The translations under genes and the position numbers were made by a program. A DNA stretch of 6,866 nt from CAZIWJ01 sp964542855. Lineage in GTDB: Bacteria; Bacteroidota; Bacteroidia; Cytophagales; Cyclobacteriaceae. The notes below the pieces were generated by a model. The model was not told the origin of the DNA. It searched no databases and saw only the letters and a list, made by a program, of their open reading frames with translations. The stretch lies in assembly GCA_964542855.1 (NCBI GenBank), contig CAZIWJ010000201.1:1-6866 (forward strand), written 5' to 3'. Below, piece after piece: positions 1 to 6,537 of this stretch. The stretch's first letter is position 1; the number at the start of each line of letters is the position of its first letter.

Positions 1-58
1 GGCTTGGAGGGCGAGAAGTGATTTCCACTTCGGCTGCAAAACCTTCTCTTATAAACTG

Positions 59-78
59 ATCTTTCGCACGCGAAAGAT
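59..78. repeat. Palindromic hairpin, copy 1
   Basis: Perfect inverted repeat: atctttcgc (59-67), a 2-base loop (ac), and gcgaaagat (70-78). It is the diverged sister of the longer hairpin at 95-126. Counting the shared left flank, 53-78 and 95-120 align at 22 of 26 positions, and all differences are transitions. Its 16-base core (61-76) is the exact reverse complement of the core at 103-118. It could be a transcription terminator of a gene to the left, a REP-like element, or the end of a vanished mobile element. The sequence does not decide between these. Confidence 0.75.
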
Positions 79-94
79 TTGGAAAATTGATTAA

Positions 95-126
95 AAACTG
101 ACCTTTCGCGTGCGAAAGGTCAGTTT
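95..126. repeat. Perfect 15-bp-stem hairpin at the PPK2 breakpoint
   Basis: The left arm aaactgacctttcgc (95-109) and right arm gcgaaaggtcagttt (112-126) are perfect reverse complements around a 2-base loop (gt). Read on the minus strand, the stem is followed by a T-rich tail (complement of 83-97), so it could terminate transcription coming from the right. On the plus strand there is no clear U tract. Recognisable PPK2 coding homology starts within the last bases of the right arm, so the hairpin sits exactly where the first PPK2 gene is broken. Confidence 0.8.
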
Positions 127-458
127 CCATTTCTAAAGAAGAACAAAGAAAGAGATTTGATTCCCGTTTAAAAAATCCGCTCAAGCGATGGAAGTTCAGC
201 CCGGTAGATATGGAAGGGCAAAAACGCTGGGATAAGTACACCTACTACAAAGAGCAGATGTTCAGCAAGACCCACACCAATTTTAGTCCATGGATCATTG
301 TGAAGGCCAACGACAAGAAGCAGGCCCGACTGGAGAGTATGAGGTATGTCTTGTCGCAGTTTGACTACGAAGGCAAAGGCGAATCAGGAATCAACATCCT
401 GCCTGACCCCAATGTGGTGATGCAGTACTACAGGGGCAATATTCAAATCGATATCTAA
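123..458 (+). pseudogene. 3' remnant of a polyphosphate kinase 2 gene (5' part missing)
   Basis: The frame ending at 458 is homologous to the C-terminal third of PPK2. From about 126 it reads SISKEEQRKRF, then PLKRW (lid region), SPVD, W.KY..YKEQMF.KT and PWIIVKAN, ending with a tail containing ILPDPNVV that is typical of the family. About 38 of 78 aligned residues match the intact PPK2 that follows, so this is a distinct paralog, not a recent copy. The P-loop (G..AAGKGG) and Walker B (FDRSWYNR) regions are absent, and an in-frame stop lies at 99-101. The only ATG is at 210, which would give an 82-residue protein without catalytic motifs. The break falls on the hairpin at 95-126. It was probably once the first gene of a two-gene PPK2 operon, since only 10 bp separate it from the next start. 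Activity is not expected; the fragment could in principle still be translated from 210. Confidence 0.85.
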
Positions 459-468
459 AAGCGGAGCG

Positions 469-1254
469 ATGAGCAAAAAACACAAGATAACGGATGAAGA
501 AGTTGCACTGATCAATACCAAACAGGGCTTGCACGCACTGCTGAGGAATAAAGACTATGACCTGGATAAGGCCATTGCTGAAGCACGGTATCGCAACGAC
601 CTAAGAAAGAAACAAGAGGAGTTGATCCGGCTGCAAAACTGGGTGATCGAAAACGACAAGAAAGTCGTCATTATCTTCGAAGGGCGCGATGCAGCGGGTA
701 AAGGAGGTGCCATCCGGAGAATCACGCAGTACATCAACCCCCGGCATTTCAGGATTATTGCCCTGAATATCCCGACGGATGACGAAAGGAAACAATGGTT
801 TTTCCAGCGGTACATCAACCAGCTCCCCAAACCGGGCGAAATCGTATTCTTTGACCGCAGCTGGTACAACCGGGCGGTAGTAGAGCCGGTCAATGGCTTT
901 TGTACTAAAAAAGAATACAAGCGGTTCATGTCGCAGGTCAACGATTTTGAGCACATGCTGGTCCAGTCAGATACCTATTTGATTAAGTTCTACTTTTCTA
1001 TCAGCAAATCAGAACAAGCCAAACGCTTCAAAGAAATCAAAAGCAGCCCGCTTAAACGTTGGAAAATGACCCCGGTTGACGAAAGGGCCCAAGAGCTGTG
1101 GGACGAATACAGCCGCTACAAAAAGAAAATGTTTAAGAAAACGGATACCAAGGCCGCCCCCTGGGTCATCATCAATGCCAATCGGAAGGACAAAGCCCGG
1201 ATCAAAGCAGTAGAGCATATCCTGGAGACGATTCCTTACCAGAAGGAGGGCTGA
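469..1254 (+). CDS. ppk2: Polyphosphate kinase 2 (polyphosphate:nucleotide phosphotransferase), class I-like
   Basis: This 261-residue cytoplasmic enzyme belongs to the PPK2 family, which transfers phosphate between polyphosphate and nucleoside phosphates, typically polyP plus NDP giving NTP in class I. Visible motifs are the P-loop EGRDAAGKGG at residues 71-80 (K78 binds phosphate), Walker B-type FFDRSWYNRA at 127-136 (D129, R130), and the lid segment with SSPLKRWKMTPVD at 192-204. A basic, helical C-terminal part follows (WDEYSRYKKKMFKKT, PWVIINANRKDKAR). The length is normal for a single-domain PPK2, and EGRD plus NIPTDDER resemble class I rather than class III; the class is inferred by eye. 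The ATG at 469 follows the previous PPK2 stop by 10 bp with a weak purine-rich GGAG, suggesting former co-transcription. It lacks the PDPNVV tail of its truncated neighbour. No regulatory site is obvious. Confidence 0.95.
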   Translation: MSKKHKITDEEVALINTKQGLHALLRNKDYDLDKAIAEARYRNDLRKKQEELIRLQNWVIENDKKVVIIFEGRDAAGKGGAIRRITQYINPRHFRIIALNIPTDDERKQWFFQRYINQLPKPGEIVFFDRSWYNRAVVEPVNGFCTKKEYKRFMSQVNDFEHMLVQSDTYLIKFYFSISKSEQAKRFKEIKSSPLKRWKMTPVDERAQELWDEYSRYKKKMFKKTDTKAAPWVIINANRKDKARIKAVEHILETIPYQKEG

Positions 1255-1430
1255 GGTGCTCAGCGTAGGTAAAAGTGCTGTGTGCTTATGGTACGAGCAG
1301 GACCAGATTTTTAAAAAAATGTAAACGCCGCTGAGTGTTAGGTACTGATGCGTCAATATTACGTTGTCAGACTACAAGCCTGAGTCAAAATACCGTGCAA
1401 AGACAGCCAACAGTAAAATAAGATTACAGC
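1255..1430. other. Intergenic spacer with short inverted repeats
   Basis: No credible gene lies between the PPK2 stop and the AraC start. The spacer begins with a small hairpin (ctgag-gtg-ctcag, 1251-1263) overlapping the PPK2 stop. CTCAGCG (1259-1265) recurs as its complement CGCTGAG near 1329-1335, giving a large loop about 63 bases wide. An A/T-rich stretch (about 1307-1320) lies inside it. GTTAGGT at 1337-1343 fits the integron R' consensus GTTRRRY, but no matching AAC arm was found. No clear Bacteroidota -33/-7 promoter (TTG and TAnnTTTG) could be identified, though the AraC promoter must lie here if the gene is not read through from PPK2. Confidence 0.4.
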
Positions 1431-2300
1431 TTGCGAATATTCACCTTTGAAAAAAGAAAGTACGGCTTCGAACTGCTGATGGACCTGCACCGATTCGAAG
1501 ATAACCCTAACGCTTTTTTTGACCCCGATCCGCACACCATCGATTTTTTCGAAATCATGACGTTCGAGGAAGCGGCTGGGACGATTGAACTGAACGGTCA
1601 TACGCTGGAAGTGGCTGAAAACACCTTCTTCTTCGCCTGCCCCTTCCAAAAGAAGAGCTGCAAGATTCCCCATACCAGGGTCAAAGGGTTTCACCTTGTT
1701 TTTCAAAATGATTTTTTGGCTGACTTTTTTGATGATAAGTTGTTTGCTTACCGCTTGCAGTACTTTTATAATTACCAGCATCCCCAATATTTACGGCTGA
1801 GTGACGAAGACTACAACAGCGTTCGCTTTGCACTAAACGAAATCATCACAGAGATCGAAAATCATCAAAATGATAGCCCACATATCATCCGCTCCCTGCT
1901 GTATTTCGCCCTGTCGAAGCTTAACCGGCTATATTCAAAACGCTACGGCATCTCGCCCGATACCCAATCGAACGCTATGGTCTACCGGCTCAAGGAACTC
2001 ATCGAGCTGAATATCCGTAAGTTGCATTCCGTACAAGCCTACTGTGACCTGCTGCATATCACCCGTCACCAAATGAATGCAATGGTAAAAGCCCACACGG
2101 GATACACTACGAAGGCAGTGATCAACAACCGGCTGCTACAGGAAGTAAAAACAGAACTCCGCTATTCTGATAAAACTATTGCCGAGATTGGGTACGAGCT
2201 GAACTTCAGCGAGCCCAACAACCTGACCAGGTTTTTTCAAAAAATGGAAGGGGTCAGCCCTTCCACGTTTCGGGACAGCTACAAAAATGATAGCCATTAA
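1431..2300 (+). CDS. AraC-family transcriptional regulator
   Basis: A 289-residue DNA-binding regulator. Residues 1-170 form the effector/dimerisation region, with LLMDLHRFEDNPNAFFDPDPHTIDFFEI at about 15-42 and a cupin-like strand set up to KGFHLVFQNDF (85-95), as in many Bacteroidota AraC proteins. Residues 185-285 hold the two helix-turn-helix units of the HTH_18 domain: VQAYCDLLHITRHQMNAMVK (201-220), then TIAEIGYELNFSEPNNLTRFFQKMEGVSPSTFR (249-281), which includes the family signature A..GY...F.....F...F....G.SP..FR. The start is TTG. The frame is closed by a stop at 1419-1421, no ATG lies in the first part of the frame, and the N-terminal sequence already reads as family-like (RIFTFEKRKYGFELL). 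It precedes a secreted protein gene by 47 bp on the same strand and may control or share its transcript. The ligand is unknown. Confidence 0.92.
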   Translation: MRIFTFEKRKYGFELLMDLHRFEDNPNAFFDPDPHTIDFFEIMTFEEAAGTIELNGHTLEVAENTFFFACPFQKKSCKIPHTRVKGFHLVFQNDFLADFFDDKLFAYRLQYFYNYQHPQYLRLSDEDYNSVRFALNEIITEIENHQNDSPHIIRSLLYFALSKLNRLYSKRYGISPDTQSNAMVYRLKELIELNIRKLHSVQAYCDLLHITRHQMNAMVKAHTGYTTKAVINNRLLQEVKTELRYSDKTIAEIGYELNFSEPNNLTRFFQKMEGVSPSTFRDSYKNDSH

Positions 2301-2347
2301 CAGCAAATGGATACGGTAAAAAAGACCCCGCAATCGGATATTTCGCC

Positions 2348-3064
2348 ATGAAAAAAACCATGAAAAAGCTACTCTATCCACTCATCGCTTTGCTAGGTGT
2401 TCAATTGTCCTTTGCGCAAAGTGCTGAAATCAAGATCGACATGGCTGCTGCGGACTGGCATGTACCCAAAGACGCTACCTTTGAACGTTTTGACAACCGT
2501 CAGACCCTTGTCCTGAAAAGCGGTAGGGCTACGGTCAAAACCCAAGATTTCAAGAACGGGACCATCGAGGTAGATGTATTCGCCAATTCCAAGCGGAGCT
2601 TTGCAGGCATCACCTTCCGGAAGCAAAACGACCATATGGAGGAGGTGTATATGAGAATGCACAAGTCTGGCCAGGTGGATGCAGTACAATACACCCCTAT
2701 TTTCCATAAAGAATCAAACTGGCAATTGTTCCGGACCTACCAAGCGCGGGTCTCGTTTAGGCAAGCTGGTTGGAATACCCTGCGGATAGAGGTCAGAGGC
2801 AGCCGTGCCGAGGTGTTTGTTAACGACGAGCAAGCCATGGTCATTGATCATCTCAGGACCGGGCAAAGTTCCGCTCAAATCGGGCTTTTTGCTTTGTTCA
2901 CCAACCGGTTTTCCAACTTTAGGGTCACGCCCAAAGCCCCGGCCGGCGGCCAGCCATTCATTTGGGGCGTAAATGATGGAGTCGTATCAGAATATGGAAA
3001 ACAAACCCACGATAAATACAGAAACGGACAACACAATAGACTTGTTCTGCTGGGGCATAAATGA
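2348..3064 (+). CDS. Secreted ConA/LamG-like (DUF1080-type) protein, probably 3'-truncated
   Basis: 238 residues. The N-terminus is a signal peptide: lysines 2, 3, 6 and 7, a hydrophobic core at about 8-20, and a likely cut after SFA (residue 23). Translation may start at M1 or at M5 (position 2360). Residues 26-193 look like a jelly-roll fold of the concanavalin A/LamG superfamily as in DUF1080 proteins: NGTIEVDVFAN (70-80), FAGITFR (85-91), WNTLRIEVRGSRAEVFVNDE (142-161) and IGLFALFTNRFSNFRVTPK (178-196). Such domains usually bind or hydrolyse glycans, but no catalytic residue can be assigned here. As I remember the family, homologs continue with a second C-terminal domain. Here the sequence turns compositionally odd after about residue 197 and ends in QHNRLVLLGHK, so the end is probably a junction or frameshift. 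It probably forms a unit with the AraC gene upstream. Confidence 0.75.
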   Translation: MKKTMKKLLYPLIALLGVQLSFAQSAEIKIDMAAADWHVPKDATFERFDNRQTLVLKSGRATVKTQDFKNGTIEVDVFANSKRSFAGITFRKQNDHMEEVYMRMHKSGQVDAVQYTPIFHKESNWQLFRTYQARVSFRQAGWNTLRIEVRGSRAEVFVNDEQAMVIDHLRTGQSSAQIGLFALFTNRFSNFRVTPKAPAGGQPFIWGVNDGVVSEYGKQTHDKYRNGQHNRLVLLGHK

Positions 3065-3068
3065 GCGA
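2957..3068 (+). repeat. Pair of imperfect 24-bp direct repeats in two reading frames
   Basis: Positions 2957-2980 and 3045-3068 match at 18 of 24 bases, 88 bp apart. The first copy is read in the frame of the secreted protein as FIWGVNDG. The second, in the next frame over, reads FCWGINER and lies in a small open frame (2973-3131, 52 codons). The similarity is conserved at the amino-acid level across frames, which suggests a tandem duplication or rearrangement with a frameshift at the damaged 3' end of the secreted-protein gene. Whether the small frame is translated is unknown. Confidence 0.4.
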
Positions 3069-3112
3069 AATCGAGGAAACTTTGTTCTGAATGAGACGAA
3101 AAACGTAGGCGA

Positions 3113-3128
3113 CCCGATAGCTATCGGG
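3113..3128. repeat. 16-bp perfect palindrome
   Basis: cccgatagctatcggg is a perfect 16-base palindrome with no loop. It contains the stop (3129-3131 follows directly) of the small frame beginning at 2973. It may be an operator, a dispersed palindromic element, or part of a larger foldback with the hairpin just to its right: atcgg (3123-3127) can also pair with ccgat (3193-3197). Confidence 0.8.
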
Positions 3129-3140
3129 TAAGCATCAGCG

Positions 3141-3167
3141 TCCCGCTTTTAAATTTTAAAAGCGGGA
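3141..3167. terminator. 27-bp hairpin, possible bidirectional terminator
   Basis: tcccgcttttaaa (3141-3153) and tttaaaagcggga (3155-3167) are perfect reverse complements around a single t. The stem has GC-rich outer ends and an A/T-rich centre, so it lacks the usual GC stem followed by a separate U tract. A terminator role is therefore only one option. It may instead be the central stem of a repeat or a cassette recombination site spanning about 3113-3209. Confidence 0.5.
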
Positions 3168-3209
3168 TTAACGAAGTGCAGGAGAAAATTTGCCGATTGC
3201 AGCCATTTA

Positions 3210-3716
3210 ATGTCCTACAGAACAAGTCTATTCATCATTCGTTTGTTTTTTGGCCTGAAAAAGCCAAGTATACCTATTCCTGGCGTGGATATTTCCAGAG
3301 AAATCGAAGCGGTGGGCAGTAAAGTGAGTTCCTTTACAATTGGAGACGAGGTATACTGCGATTTGTCGGGCTGCGGGTTTGGCGGATTTGCCGAATACGT
3401 TTGTGTTCCAGAAAACGCATTGTCCAAAAAACCTCCCGGTATAAGCCATAATGATGCTGCTGCCCTACCGCATGCCGGAATACTCGCTCTGCAGGGGCTC
3501 GTGGATAAAGGGAAGGTCAAATCCAGACAGCGTATCCTGATCAATGGTGCTGGCGGCGGTGTCGGGACCCTAGGCATTCAGATTCTCAAATCATATGAAG
3601 TAGATGTGACTGGGGTGGACAGTGGCGAAAAGCTCGATATGATAAAATCCCTCGGGTTTGATAGCGTGATGGATTATAAAAAAACTTACTTTACCGATAT
3701 AGGCTGGACGTTATAG
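3210..3716 (+). pseudogene. Medium-chain dehydrogenase/reductase (quinone oxidoreductase-like) remnant, both ends missing
   Basis: The 168-residue frame matches the middle of zinc-free MDR alcohol dehydrogenase/quinone oxidoreductase-type NAD(P)H enzymes, which are normally about 310-340 residues. Visible parts are RLFFGLKKP (11-19), the GD.V segment (IGDEVYCD, 44-51), FGGFAEYVCVPENALSKKP (57-75), DAAALPHAGILALQGL (82-97), and the Rossmann glycine motif INGAGGGVG (111-119) with an acidic residue after the next strand (GVDSGEK). About 50 N-terminal residues and the C-terminal third, which completes the cofactor-binding and catalytic domains, are absent. Homology stops near FTD, and the last residues, IGWTL, come from the boundary motif. 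In the usual G.D.SG.I..VG segment the second glycine is arginine (R30, codon AGA), consistent with decay. Its sampled G+C (32/60 at 3481-3540) resembles the left-hand genes, not the TIR gene. It is not expected to be functional. Confidence 0.85.
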
Positions 3717-3721
3717 CCAAT
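3703..3721 (+). repeat. Left boundary motif of the TIR gene (GCTGGACGTTA...GCCAAT)
   Basis: GCTGG, A, CGTTA, TAG, CCAAT run across the end of the dehydrogenase remnant. The GTT core is at 3710-3712, 34 bp before the TIR start. A similar sequence closes the region at 6801-6818. A weaker relative (CGATTGCAGCCATTTA, 3194-3209) precedes the dehydrogenase remnant. Just downstream, gttat (3710-3714) and ataac (3720-3724) are complementary. The layout resembles cassette boundaries, but the bases after GTT (ATAG) do not fit GTTRRRY. Confidence 0.4.
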
Positions 3722-3743
3722 AACCAGTTAGGAAATCAAAAAA

Positions 3744-6482
3744 ATGAGCAGTCCAAAGTTTGACCTATTTATAAGCTATTCGAGTTCTGATGAGGCGCAA
3801 AGCTTTAAAGGTAGAGACTTTGAAATCATCAAATTTGTTAAAAAGCATCTAGAAAAATACAAGCATCCTGTTACTGGAAACAGGGCTAAAGTTTGTACGT
3901 TCAGCGAAGATTTTGAACTTTCCGAAACTGTAAAGCAAGCCATCGTTAGTGCGCTGCAAGACTCAGCTTATGTGCTAGTCATCTGTTCCCAAAACTCAAA
4001 AAAAAGTCCATGGGTGCAATTCGAAGTTGACTGGACTTTTGAAAATCGAAGCAGGAAGCTCATTCCAGCCATGTTGGATATATCCCCTAATGCATGTTTT
4101 CCCGATGTTTTTTCGGAGGATACCCTGGCTATCGATTTAAGCTTGGCTGATGGCACCCAATTAAAAGACTGGAAGACTAAGGTGGAGATGGAAAGTCACA
4201 AACTTCTAGCAAAAGTGTGGGATATTTCGAAAGAAAAGGTTTACGATAGGCACGAAGCTGCAAAACGTAAACTCAACCGTCAAATTGGTTTTTCAGTCGC
4301 CGCCATACTTTTCGTATTGTTATTATTGGGGTTATATGGTGTTTTTAATTGGCAACAGACCCAAATAGCCGAACGAGAAAACCTAGGTAAAGGGGCTTCT
4401 TTGCTTAGTCAATCTTCTTGCTTTAAAGAAAATAGCTTATCGTATGCCATTAGAGGAGTGAGCCAGAAAAATTTGTTCGGGGCTTCTCCGCCAGGAGCAA
4501 CTAACGGCTTACATGATGTACTTAACAAAATTTCCAGTCAATATAAAATCAAGATAGAGAATGGGACACTAATGTCGGCAGCATACTGTGGCGCAGAGAG
4601 CGTTATTATCCATACCACGGAGGACTTATTGCTCTTGAATACCAATCAAAGTCATCCTTCTTTACACAAAATTAGTGCACATGTTGACCATGTAGTTGCT
4701 TCAGCGATCCATAAAAAGTTCGCTACTTATGCTCGGGATAGTCTGAATATATTTGATGAATATGGAAAAATGACAAATTCACTTTCCTTGAAGCTTAGGG
4801 ATATCAAATCAATTGATTTTTCTAAAAACGGAAATACCATTTTCGGCTTAGGAAACCATACCCTATTTAGGTGGGACTATGCATCAGACCGCCTCGATAC
4901 GATCCCTATTGATATTGATTGGTCAAACGAAAACTTCTACTGGACTCATCAATGTAAGAACCTTTTTGCACTTCCTGTTTCAGAAAAAAGTCTAAATCTC
5001 ATACAATTTGGGCCAGTCGCAGAGAAAATAAAATACTCTATGGATGACATCATTCATCGCGTAGATATTGACTACGAAAACAACTTAATTGGCATCCTGA
5101 GTAGAAAAGGCGAACTAAAAGTTTTCCGATTTTGGAATCCAAAACCTATACTAGATCTAAAAACAAATGCCAATCATGGAGCAATAAGATTCTTACCAGA
5201 AGATCAGACAATAGCTATTGCTGGCTGGAACGACAACACTAATTTTCAGGAAGGAGATATCAGAATAATTTCTATTGCGGATGGATCTGTAGCCACTGTT
5301 TTGCACAATAATATTGGCACAGTTCGTGATTTCGAATTTTCGAAGAATGAAAAACACGCTCTAGTCTCCTATGACTTAAGCTCCGTTTCATTATGGGACC
5401 TTGATCAGGCTAAACCTCAGCAGACCTTAGAATGCTCAGAGGAAGAACCTTTATTTGGACTAATCAATAATCAGGGAACACAAAGTTTGATCGGGTGGCT
5501 AGGCGGTGATTTGACCATATGGAACCATTACGGAGACCGATATAAACAACAAGGTCAAATTGCTCAAGAAGCGTTTAATGATGCATTCACAGACCCCTCA
5601 ATCGGAAAGACTTCCTTACTATTTTCGGAACTGGGAGAGCATGATATTCGGATAGCTGGCGATACCTTTCCTGATAAACTTAAATTAAGTGTCCATGAAA
5701 AGTCAACACTGAGAGTTACAGATTCACTTAATCGCATACTCCTTGAGTATCATTCAGAAGAAACCATAAGCGCCATCTCTCCGATTCAAGCAAGTGGTGA
5801 GGCTATTGTTGCGCATGAAAATTATTTGATGAAAGTTGTTCTTACGAGTAGGGACACTGTCTGGACAGCTCCTTTCGACGATGATGAGGTAGATTTCTTC
5901 ATGCAATCTCATGATGGAAAACGCTTGTTAGCACTTGGTGTATTTGGCAAAATGGTCGTTTTTGACATTCAAAGTGGTCAGGAAGTTTGGACAAAAAAAG
6001 AACCCAACCACTACGACCCAAAGGGAACATTTATCAATAATCACGAATTGGCAATAGGAGGATACAATGGGGAAATACAGTTCTACAATCTTAAGAACAA
6101 TCAAAACACCCCTTTACCAATTTCAGATTATCTCATCACGCATTTGATTTACAGCCAAGAAGACAATATTTTAATTGCTTTAGATGGATTAAATAAAGTA
6201 TATATAATCGACGTAGCTAGAAAAGCTGTTGCAGCTACTTTTAGCCTAAGTAAGGCAGGTTTTGTCGAAAAGGTTAAATATTTGGAAGGGGGAATAATTA
6301 TTGGGTTGCAAAAAGACCAAGATTATAACGATGTCCCTTTTCGTATTAATACTTCTATTTGGTTAGCTTTAGAGTGTGCCTGTGAGTATGCAAAATTATA
6401 CCCCAGTATTTGGGCCGAGGTAAAAAATGTTTGTTTGGCTTCGAATTATAGTTTGCAAAAAATGGATCTTTTGGGACGCTAA
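3744..6482 (+). CDS. TIR domain - transmembrane - WD40-like beta-propeller protein
   Basis: 912 residues. Residues 5-135 form a TIR domain: FDLFISYSSSDE (6-17, strand A and box 1), the CTFSEDFELS loop (51-60), an AIVSALQDSAYVLVICSQNSKKSPWVQFEVDW region (66-97) with E94 in the position of the NADase glutamate, and RKLIPAMLD (104-112). A linker of about 45 residues ends in KRKLNRQ, then one transmembrane helix at about 182-201. Residues 208-266 form a helical stalk, followed by about 600 residues of beta-strand repeats. Blade ends are recognisable by FRWDYASD (375-382), SLWDLDQ (549-555), TIWNHYG (591-597), VVFDIQSG (738-745), FYNLKNN (780-786) and YIIDVARK (820-827). A C-terminal cap (ALECACEYAKLYPSIWAEVKNVC, 875-897) resembles endings of other WD40 effector proteins. 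Bacterial TIR domains cleave NAD+ or make cyclic-ADP-ribose-type signals in immunity; this role is inferred here. ATG at 3744 has only weak TAGGA upstream. The gene is AT-rich and stands alone between boundary repeats. Confidence 0.88.
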   Translation: MSSPKFDLFISYSSSDEAQSFKGRDFEIIKFVKKHLEKYKHPVTGNRAKVCTFSEDFELSETVKQAIVSALQDSAYVLVICSQNSKKSPWVQFEVDWTFENRSRKLIPAMLDISPNACFPDVFSEDTLAIDLSLADGTQLKDWKTKVEMESHKLLAKVWDISKEKVYDRHEAAKRKLNRQIGFSVAAILFVLLLLGLYGVFNWQQTQIAERENLGKGASLLSQSSCFKENSLSYAIRGVSQKNLFGASPPGATNGLHDVLNKISSQYKIKIENGTLMSAAYCGAESVIIHTTEDLLLLNTNQSHPSLHKISAHVDHVVASAIHKKFATYARDSLNIFDEYGKMTNSLSLKLRDIKSIDFSKNGNTIFGLGNHTLFRWDYASDRLDTIPIDIDWSNENFYWTHQCKNLFALPVSEKSLNLIQFGPVAEKIKYSMDDIIHRVDIDYENNLIGILSRKGELKVFRFWNPKPILDLKTNANHGAIRFLPEDQTIAIAGWNDNTNFQEGDIRIISIADGSVATVLHNNIGTVRDFEFSKNEKHALVSYDLSSVSLWDLDQAKPQQTLECSEEEPLFGLINNQGTQSLIGWLGGDLTIWNHYGDRYKQQGQIAQEAFNDAFTDPSIGKTSLLFSELGEHDIRIAGDTFPDKLKLSVHEKSTLRVTDSLNRILLEYHSEETISAISPIQASGEAIVAHENYLMKVVLTSRDTVWTAPFDDDEVDFFMQSHDGKRLLALGVFGKMVVFDIQSGQEVWTKKEPNHYDPKGTFINNHELAIGGYNGEIQFYNLKNNQNTPLPISDYLITHLIYSQEDNILIALDGLNKVYIIDVARKAVAATFSLSKAGFVEKVKYLEGGIIIGLQKDQDYNDVPFRINTSIWLALECACEYAKLYPSIWAEVKNVCLASNYSLQKMDLLGR

Positions 6483-6521
6483 AAGACCCATATTAAGGGC
6501 AAACGCACCAAACTCACAGAC

Positions 6522-6537
6522 CGTGCCTAAAGGCACG
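6522..6537 (+). terminator. Small stem-loop 40 bp after the TIR stop
   Basis: cgtgcct (6522-6528) and aggcacg (6531-6537) pair perfectly around aa. The following bases reach a short T run (6547-6550) only after 9 bases, so this is at best a weak intrinsic terminator for the TIR transcript. Confidence 0.35.

Noticed and set aside
469..1254. PPK2 pair as a recent gene duplication
   Set aside because: The overlapping C-terminal parts share only about half of their residues and have different tails, so they are old paralogs that happen to be adjacent.
1337..1343. GTTAGGT as an integron R' crossover site before the AraC gene
   Set aside because: It fits GTTRRRY, but no complementary AAC-containing arm lies upstream within a normal attC distance. 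The nearby CTCAGCG/CGCTGAG pair does not position one.
1359..1787. 142-codon minus-strand frame overlapping the AraC gene
   Set aside because: The plus frame matches AraC proteins end to end, and the reverse frame shows no family-like sequence.
3215..3577. 120-codon minus-strand frame opposite the dehydrogenase remnant
   Set aside because: The plus frame has clear MDR motifs, including the Rossmann glycines, so the reverse frame is its shadow.
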